Assembly: GCF_006007965.1 (NCBI RefSeq)
Contig: NZ_CP040748.1
Location: 2,170,001-2,234,000, forward strand
Direction of reading: 5' to 3'
Length of the DNA: 64,000 nucleotides
DNA from: Nocardioides jishulii
GTDB taxonomy: Bacteria; Actinomycetota; Actinomycetes; Propionibacteriales; Nocardioidaceae
Below, in pieces: positions 59,576 to 64,000 of the stretch. The notes beneath the pieces were generated by a model. It saw only the letters and a list, made by a program, of their open reading frames with translations, ran no database searches and was not told where the DNA came from. Numbering within the stretch: position 1 is the first letter of the stretch; every line of letters begins with the position of its first letter. A program made the translations under genes and the position numbers.

Positions 59576-60169
59576 TCAGAGCGTGATGACGGCCTCGTCG
59601 TGATCGAGGCGCGGAAGCCGGTCGAACCAGGCGTTCTCCGCCGGGTGGCCGATGTTGACCACGACGATGGACTTGAGGTGCGGCGGCAGCAGGTCGGCGT
59701 CGACGCCGACGGAGTCGAACCCGGTCATGGGGCCGGCGGCCAGTCCGGCAGCTCGTACGCCCACGATGAAGTAGCCGATCTGCAGGGTCGCGTTGAACCG
59801 CGCCGCCTGCTCGCGCGCTGCGTCGTCGGCGAAGAGGTCCTTGGCGCCCGGGAAGTGCGGGAAGGTGCGCGGCAGGGTCTCGTGGAAGTCGGTGTCGGCG
59901 GCGAGGATCGCCACCATCGGAGCCGACTCGGTCTTGTCGCGGTTGCTGCCGCTCATGTGCTTGAGCAGCTTCTGGCGCGCGTCGTCGCTGCGCACCAGCA
60001 CCACGCGCAAGGGCTGGGTGTTCATCGCCGTGGGGGCGAACTTCACCAGGTCGTAGATGGCAGCGACCTGCTCCTCGGTCACCGGCTCGTCGGTGAAGGC
60101 GTTCGCCGAGCGAGCCTCACGGAAGAGCAGGTCCTGGGCATCGGGCTGGAGAGCGAGCAGATCAGTCAT
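59576..60169 (-). CDS. Nitroreductase-family enzyme, malonic semialdehyde reductase (RutE/HadB) type
   Basis: 197 residues of an FMN-dependent nitroreductase-like fold: LFREARSANAFTDEPVTEEQ, LVKFAPTAMNTQPLRVVLVR, GYFIVGVRAAGLAAGPMTGF and SIVVVNIGHPAENAWFDRLP, matching the RutE group (malonic semialdehyde to 3-hydroxypropionate in pyrimidine degradation). No other rut genes nearby. Start ATG 60169 chosen from the family's usual N-terminus; ATG 60193 is possible. Confidence 0.87.
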   Translation of the reverse strand: MTDLLALQPDAQDLLFREARSANAFTDEPVTEEQVAAIYDLVKFAPTAMNTQPLRVVLVRSDDARQKLLKHMSGSNRDKTESAPMVAILAADTDFHETLPRTFPHFPGAKDLFADDAAREQAARFNATLQIGYFIVGVRAAGLAAGPMTGFDSVGVDADLLPPHLKSIVVVNIGHPAENAWFDRLPRLDHDEAVITL

Positions 60170-60299
60170 GACACTTTCAACGAACATACTCATGGCGCTG
60201 TTCCAGCCGACCCCGTGACCTCAGTCATGCCCGCCCACCACCGCGCTGAAGGTGGCCGCGAATGCCACCCCCACCGCCGGCGGTGGGACCCTTGCTTCC

Positions 60300-60701
60300 G
60301 TGATCACCGTCCGCCACCACGTCATCCCCGACGCCGAGCTGACGTGGCGCTTCTCGCGCTCGTCGGGCCCGGGCGGCCAGCACGTGAACACGACGGACAC
60401 GAAGGTGCAGCTCTTCTTCGACCTCGCCGGCTCCGACGCCTTCCCCGACGACGTCAAGCAACGACTCCTCACCCGGCTGGGACCCGAGCTGGTCGTCGTC
60501 GCCCAGGAGCACCGGTCCCAGTACCTCAACCGTCGGGCCGCCGAGGAACGGTTGGCGCAGCGGCTGGAGGAAGCCTTGAAGCCACCTCCCCCGCGCCGGG
60601 TCCCGACCAAGCCGTCGAAGGGCGCCAAGCAACGGCGACTCAACCACAAGAAGCAGCGCGGGGCGACCAAACGGCTCCGCGGACGCCCACCGCTCGACTG
60701 A
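60300..60701 (+). CDS. arfB: ArfB-like alternative ribosome-rescue peptidyl-tRNA hydrolase
   Basis: 133 residues. The release-factor domain 3 motif SSGPGGQHVNTTDTKV carries the catalytic GGQ; the C-terminal tail is strongly basic (KQRRLNHKKQRGATKRLRG), as in ArfB/YaeJ, where it threads the mRNA channel of stalled ribosomes. GTG 60300 gives the family-like N-terminus TVRHHVIPDAELTWRFSRS; an in-frame GTG at 60252 would add 16 low-complexity residues. Confidence 0.9.
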   Translation: MITVRHHVIPDAELTWRFSRSSGPGGQHVNTTDTKVQLFFDLAGSDAFPDDVKQRLLTRLGPELVVVAQEHRSQYLNRRAAEERLAQRLEEALKPPPPRRVPTKPSKGAKQRRLNHKKQRGATKRLRGRPPLD

Positions 60702-60719
60702 GCCCTGGTCGGCGACAGG

Positions 60720-62789
60720 TCACTGCCCGGTCGCCGCCTTCGCCCGCCGAGCCAGCTTGCCCGGCCACCAGATCCGGTCCCCCACGTCGAGGTTGATGGC
60801 GGTCACCAGCACCGAGCGGACGATCATCGTGTCCAGGATGACGCCAAGCGCCACGGCCACCCCGAGCTCGACCAGGAAGACGACGGGGATCGTGGACAGC
60901 ACCAGGAAGGTCGCCGCCAGGACCAGTCCGGCGGAGGTGATCACCCCGCCCGTCGAGGCGAGGGCAACCAGCGACCCGGTGCGAGTCCCGTGCACCAGGG
61001 CCTCCTCGCGCACGCGCGTCATCAGGAAGATGTTGTAGTCGATCCCGAGCGCGACGAGGAAGACGAAGGCGAAGAGCGGGAACCCCGGATCAGACCCGGC
61101 GAATCCGAAGACGTACTCGAAGAGGATCACCGAGATGCCCATGGCGGCGCCGAACGACAGCACCACGGTGGCGACCAGGATGAGGGGCGACACCAAGGCT
61201 CGCAGCAGCACCATCAGGATGACCAGGACCATCGCCAGGATGCTCGGGATGATCACCCGGTTGTCCCGCGAGGACGCCTCCTGCGTGTCCAGGAAGAAGG
61301 CAGAGCCACCTCCGACGAGGGCGTCTGCGCCGTCGACGGCATGGGTCGCCTCACGCACCTCGCGCACCGCCGCGAACGACTCGGGGGCCGCCACGTCACT
61401 GTCGATGACCGCCTCCACCAGTGCCAGGTCACCGATCACGACCGGCTTCCCGGGCCGCTCGATCCCGTCGGCCTCGGCCATGGCCGCGCGTACGTCGTCT
61501 GCCCGGGCGGCGTTGGCCACGACTGCCACGGTGTTGGACTGGTCAGCCATTCCGTGGGCCAGGAGCTCCTTCTGGCCCGTCACCGACTGGAACTCACGGG
61601 TGTACTGGTCCTCGGTCGAGAGGCCGGCAGTGTCCAGCCGCAGGGTCCCGAGGCAGGCGATGGCCAGCAGGACCGCGGTGACCACCCACGTGGCCCGCGG
61701 ACGCACCGCGATCCGCCGTCCCACCTTGGCCCAGAACCCGGAGCTGGTGGGTTCGTCGGACCCGAAGGTCGGACGCTTCGGCCAGAAGATCCAGCGACCA
61801 CAGATGGTCAGCAAGGCCGGCAGCAGCGTGATCTGGACCAGGAACGTCACCCCGATCCCGATGGCGGCGACGGGCCCGAGACCCGCCGTGGAGTTCAGCT
61901 CCGCCAGCAGCAGGCACAGCATGCCGAGGATGACGGTCGCGGCGCTGGCCAGGATGGCGGGGGCCGCGCGTTGCAGCGCGAAGGACATCGCTTCGTGCCG
62001 GTCGGTGTGCCGACGCAGCTCCTCGCGGTAGCGCGCCACGAGCAACAGCGCGTAGTCGGTTCCGGCGCCGATCACCAAGATGGTGAGGATGGCGTACGAC
62101 TGCCCGTTGACCGTGAGGTCGGCGTACCTGGCCAGGAAGTAGATGAGCGCCTGCGAGCCGAAGAGCGCCACCCCCGCGCAGATGATGGGCAGGATCCACA
62201 GCACCGGACTGCGGTAGGTCAGCAGCAGGATCACGATCACCACGCCCAGGGTCGCGAGGAGCAGCGTCGAATCGATGCCGCCGAAGGCCTCGGCAGAGTC
62301 GGCCGCCTGTCCGCCCGACCCGGCGATGTAGACCTCTCCCCCGTCGAGCGTGGCGATCTCCCGCAGGTCGTCGGCTGCGTCGGGCATGGCGTTCCAGCCC
62401 TCGGCCCCGAAGTTGAACGTGACGACGGTCTGCATCGCCTCGCCGTCCTCGGACGGGATCGGACCGACGACCTCCCCTTCGACCCCCTCCAGGTCGGCGA
62501 AGGCGGACGCGTCCTCCGTCGCCGCCGCGATGTCTGCCCGAGTCAGCCCCGAGGACTTGGAGTACACGACGACCGTCGGGATGGCGTTCACGTCCTGGAA
62601 CTGGGTCAGCTTCTCCAACGCCCGGGTCGACTCGGCACTGTCGGGGAGCCACGACGACGCCTCGTTGTTCTGCTCGTCGACCAGCTTGGCGGCGAACATG
62701 GAGGAGCCGACTGTGAGCGCCAACCACAGGCCGAGCACGATCCACTTGCTGACGGGGCTGGTCAGGCGACCGGCAATCTGCCGATGCAT
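60720..62789 (-). CDS. MMPL-family RND transporter
   Basis: 689 residues. Twelve-helix RND layout with two halves, each with a long extracellular loop after helix 1 (loop 1 about 35-155, loop 2 about 375-500). GAGTDYALLLVARYREELRR and ALGIDYNIFLMTRVREEALV are the paired proton-relay Asp-Tyr motifs of MmpL proteins. It probably exports lipids or small toxic compounds; substrate unknown. It begins 92 bp downstream of the heliorhodopsin gene on the same strand and may be cotranscribed. Confidence 0.92.
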   Translation of the reverse strand: MHRQIAGRLTSPVSKWIVLGLWLALTVGSSMFAAKLVDEQNNEASSWLPDSAESTRALEKLTQFQDVNAIPTVVVYSKSSGLTRADIAAATEDASAFADLEGVEGEVVGPIPSEDGEAMQTVVTFNFGAEGWNAMPDAADDLREIATLDGGEVYIAGSGGQAADSAEAFGGIDSTLLLATLGVVIVILLLTYRSPVLWILPIICAGVALFGSQALIYFLARYADLTVNGQSYAILTILVIGAGTDYALLLVARYREELRRHTDRHEAMSFALQRAAPAILASAATVILGMLCLLLAELNSTAGLGPVAAIGIGVTFLVQITLLPALLTICGRWIFWPKRPTFGSDEPTSSGFWAKVGRRIAVRPRATWVVTAVLLAIACLGTLRLDTAGLSTEDQYTREFQSVTGQKELLAHGMADQSNTVAVVANAARADDVRAAMAEADGIERPGKPVVIGDLALVEAVIDSDVAAPESFAAVREVREATHAVDGADALVGGGSAFFLDTQEASSRDNRVIIPSILAMVLVILMVLLRALVSPLILVATVVLSFGAAMGISVILFEYVFGFAGSDPGFPLFAFVFLVALGIDYNIFLMTRVREEALVHGTRTGSLVALASTGGVITSAGLVLAATFLVLSTIPVVFLVELGVAVALGVILDTMIVRSVLVTAINLDVGDRIWWPGKLARRAKAATGQ

Positions 62790-62881
62790 CAGACCAGTGC
62801 AGCACCACGGGAGTGCCGAGCGCATCAGGGTTTTCGCCCACCAGCGGGGCGTTTACCCAACGCGACGGAGGGCCCTGACGC

Positions 62882-63658
62882 CTATCCGGCCAGCGTGCCG
62901 CCGAAGACCTGCCAGGCAAGGAGTGACTTGGCGACCAGGCTCAGGACGATGTAGATCGTCTCGCCGAACAGGTAGTCGCCCCACCTCCCCCGGGCTCGGT
63001 ACTGCAGCCACTGGTTGAGGGCGAAGATGTTGAAGAAGACGAAGAGCGAGACGACGATCGCGTAGACGAACCCGGGTGGGGTCGCGTCGGACGGCGACTG
63101 CGGCGCGACCACGTAGACCAGGACCGCGATCCACGGGACCGCCCCTGCGATGCACCCGAACCCGAACGGCAACCATCCGCCCCCGCCGACCTGCTCGTAC
63201 TTCTCCTGCACCCAGCCGAAGAAGATCATCGAGGCATTCACGCCCGCGATGGCCAGGAGGGCCGTCACGTCCGAGATCCCGACCAGCTGGGCGATCACCA
63301 CCATCATCAGCGATGACGACAGGGAGTACTCGACCCAGCGAGCCCGGTTGATCCCGCGCGCCAGGTCGGCCACGTAGCGGCGCCACCACACCGACGAGAC
63401 CACCAGGTGGGCGACGGCGGAGAGGGCGAGGAACGCCGCCACCGCCGGGCCGGTCGGGAGGTCGAACAGGACGGTGGGCGCCTGCGGCGCAGTGCCCGGT
63501 GGACCGGCCAGGTAGCTCGCCGTGACGGGGAGGGCGAAGTCGGTGGCCAGGACCACCACCGCCACGGCCTGCGCCACGTGGAGGGCAGCCGCCCCCAGGT
63601 TGAAGGCACGCAGCCGACGCTGACGCGCCTCAGGAACTGCCACGGTGGGACGGCTCAT
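62882..63658 (-). CDS. Heliorhodopsin
   Basis: 258 residues with seven hydrophobic helices. Diagnostic heliorhodopsin features: His27 in helix 1 (GAAALHVAQ), helix 3 RWVEYSLSSSLMM with Glu110 as the presumed Schiff-base counterion, and helix 7 LSLVAKSLLAWQVFGGTL with the retinal-binding Lys244. The family has inverted topology (N-terminus inside) and light-driven but non-pumping photochemistry; its physiological role is unresolved. No retinal-forming dioxygenase or lycopene cyclase is in the window, so the retinal source lies elsewhere. TACGGT/GTGAGGC sit directly before the ATG. Confidence 0.93.
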   Translation of the reverse strand: MSRPTVAVPEARQRRLRAFNLGAAALHVAQAVAVVVLATDFALPVTASYLAGPPGTAPQAPTVLFDLPTGPAVAAFLALSAVAHLVVSSVWWRRYVADLARGINRARWVEYSLSSSLMMVVIAQLVGISDVTALLAIAGVNASMIFFGWVQEKYEQVGGGGWLPFGFGCIAGAVPWIAVLVYVVAPQSPSDATPPGFVYAIVVSLFVFFNIFALNQWLQYRARGRWGDYLFGETIYIVLSLVAKSLLAWQVFGGTLAG

Positions 63659-63818
63659 GCCTCACCGTAGCGGCCCGGCGGGCGTAGCGGCACCCCCTCT
63701 TCAGACCAGCGCAAGGACCTGCTCAGGGCCCTGTACGCCGCCCGCGACGAACGCCCGGCGACCGGCACGACCTAGGCTCGGTCGCAGCCTTCCCGATCAC
63801 CCGATGAACCGAGGACCC

Positions 63819-64000
63819 ATGCCCGCCAGCCGCTCCGCCCGCGAACGCAAGGCCCAGGTCTCCGCCGGCCCCTTGGCCGACGTGAAGATCGAGGTCGGGC
63901 CCGACGACCAGTTCGTCTACAAGATCCACTGCACCGAGTGCACGAGTCCGCGACCGGGCACCGGAGAGCGGCAGTGGGGCACCCACCGCCGCGGCGAGGA
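63819..64000 (+). CDS. Unknown protein, 5' part only (cut by window end)
   Basis: ATG 63819 (GAGGACCC upstream) opens a frame of 60 residues to the edge: MPASRSARERKAQVSAGPLA, then DVKIEVGPDDQFVYKIHCTE and CTSPRPGTGERQWGTHRR. A CxxC-like pair (CTEC) hints at a metal-binding or redox site. Divergent from the heliorhodopsin gene. No family recognised. Confidence 0.5.
   Translation, partial: MPASRSARERKAQVSAGPLADVKIEVGPDDQFVYKIHCTECTSPRPGTGERQWGTHRRGE

Overview
The window is high-GC DNA (visibly about 70 %) with GTG and TTG starts, many ATGA/GTGA stop-start overlaps and many apparently leaderless starts. The gene set (glnE-glnA2, DUF222/HNH protein, holin-X/DUF3618 operon, DUF3099, actinobacterial type A RNase P RNA) points to an actinomycete. 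Nocardioidaceae (Nocardioides-like) is my best guess, from general impression only. One gene is cut at each end; I saw no rRNA, tRNA or CRISPR array.

1-9.6 kb: a carotenoid pair idi-crtB (cut at base 1), an asparaginase, an MpaB-like protein, a DUF697-type GTPase, a cyclic-di-AMP riboswitch controlling a secreted NlpC/P60 hydrolase, trhO, and a hydrolase/flavin monooxygenase pair in which the monooxygenase is frameshifted. 9.7-15.5 kb: a tightly coupled Wadjet/MksBEF-type operon jetA-jetB-jetC (DUF3375, DUF4194, SMC-like ATPase) with no jetD nuclease gene. 15.8-32.6 kb: a 5'-3' exonuclease, a frameshifted succinate-semialdehyde-dehydrogenase-like gene with a divergent TetR regulator, a secreted lipase, TerC, then a nitrogen/NAD/pantothenate block (glnE, membrane protein, glnA2, nadE, panB), map, and a DUF222/HNH protein.

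32.8-39.1 kb: a five-gene, stop-start-coupled carotenoid operon idi-crtE-crtB-crtI-ubiA-type prenyltransferase. Facing it is a CarH/LitR-like MerR-B12 regulator. Between them lie four perfectly phased 11-bp direct repeats overlapping the -35 box of the crt promoter, the expected architecture of a light- and B12-controlled switch. A heliorhodopsin gene near the right end adds another photobiology component.

39.1-42.0 kb: rnpB, followed by a 2.4-kb low-GC island bounded by 34-bp direct repeats of the rnpB 3' end (attL/attR) with paired arm-like repeats inside each end. It carries only decayed cargo and an IS remnant, and no integrase. 42.1-64 kb: a sterol-desaturase-family hydroxylase, a DUF1906/peptidoglycan-binding secreted protein, an ion channel, HrpB helicase, Mqo, an ice-binding-type (DUF3494) surface protein paired with a class F sortase, an ArsR/AHSA1 pair, the holin-X/DUF3618 operon, an Arr-type rifamycin ADP-ribosyltransferase, an ArfB-like rescue factor, an MMPL transporter and the heliorhodopsin.

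Four genes (monooxygenase, aldehyde dehydrogenase and two secreted proteins in the island) each carry exactly one extra G/C in a short G/C run. That pattern could be real decay or a systematic consensus error and should be resolved before any of them is called dead.
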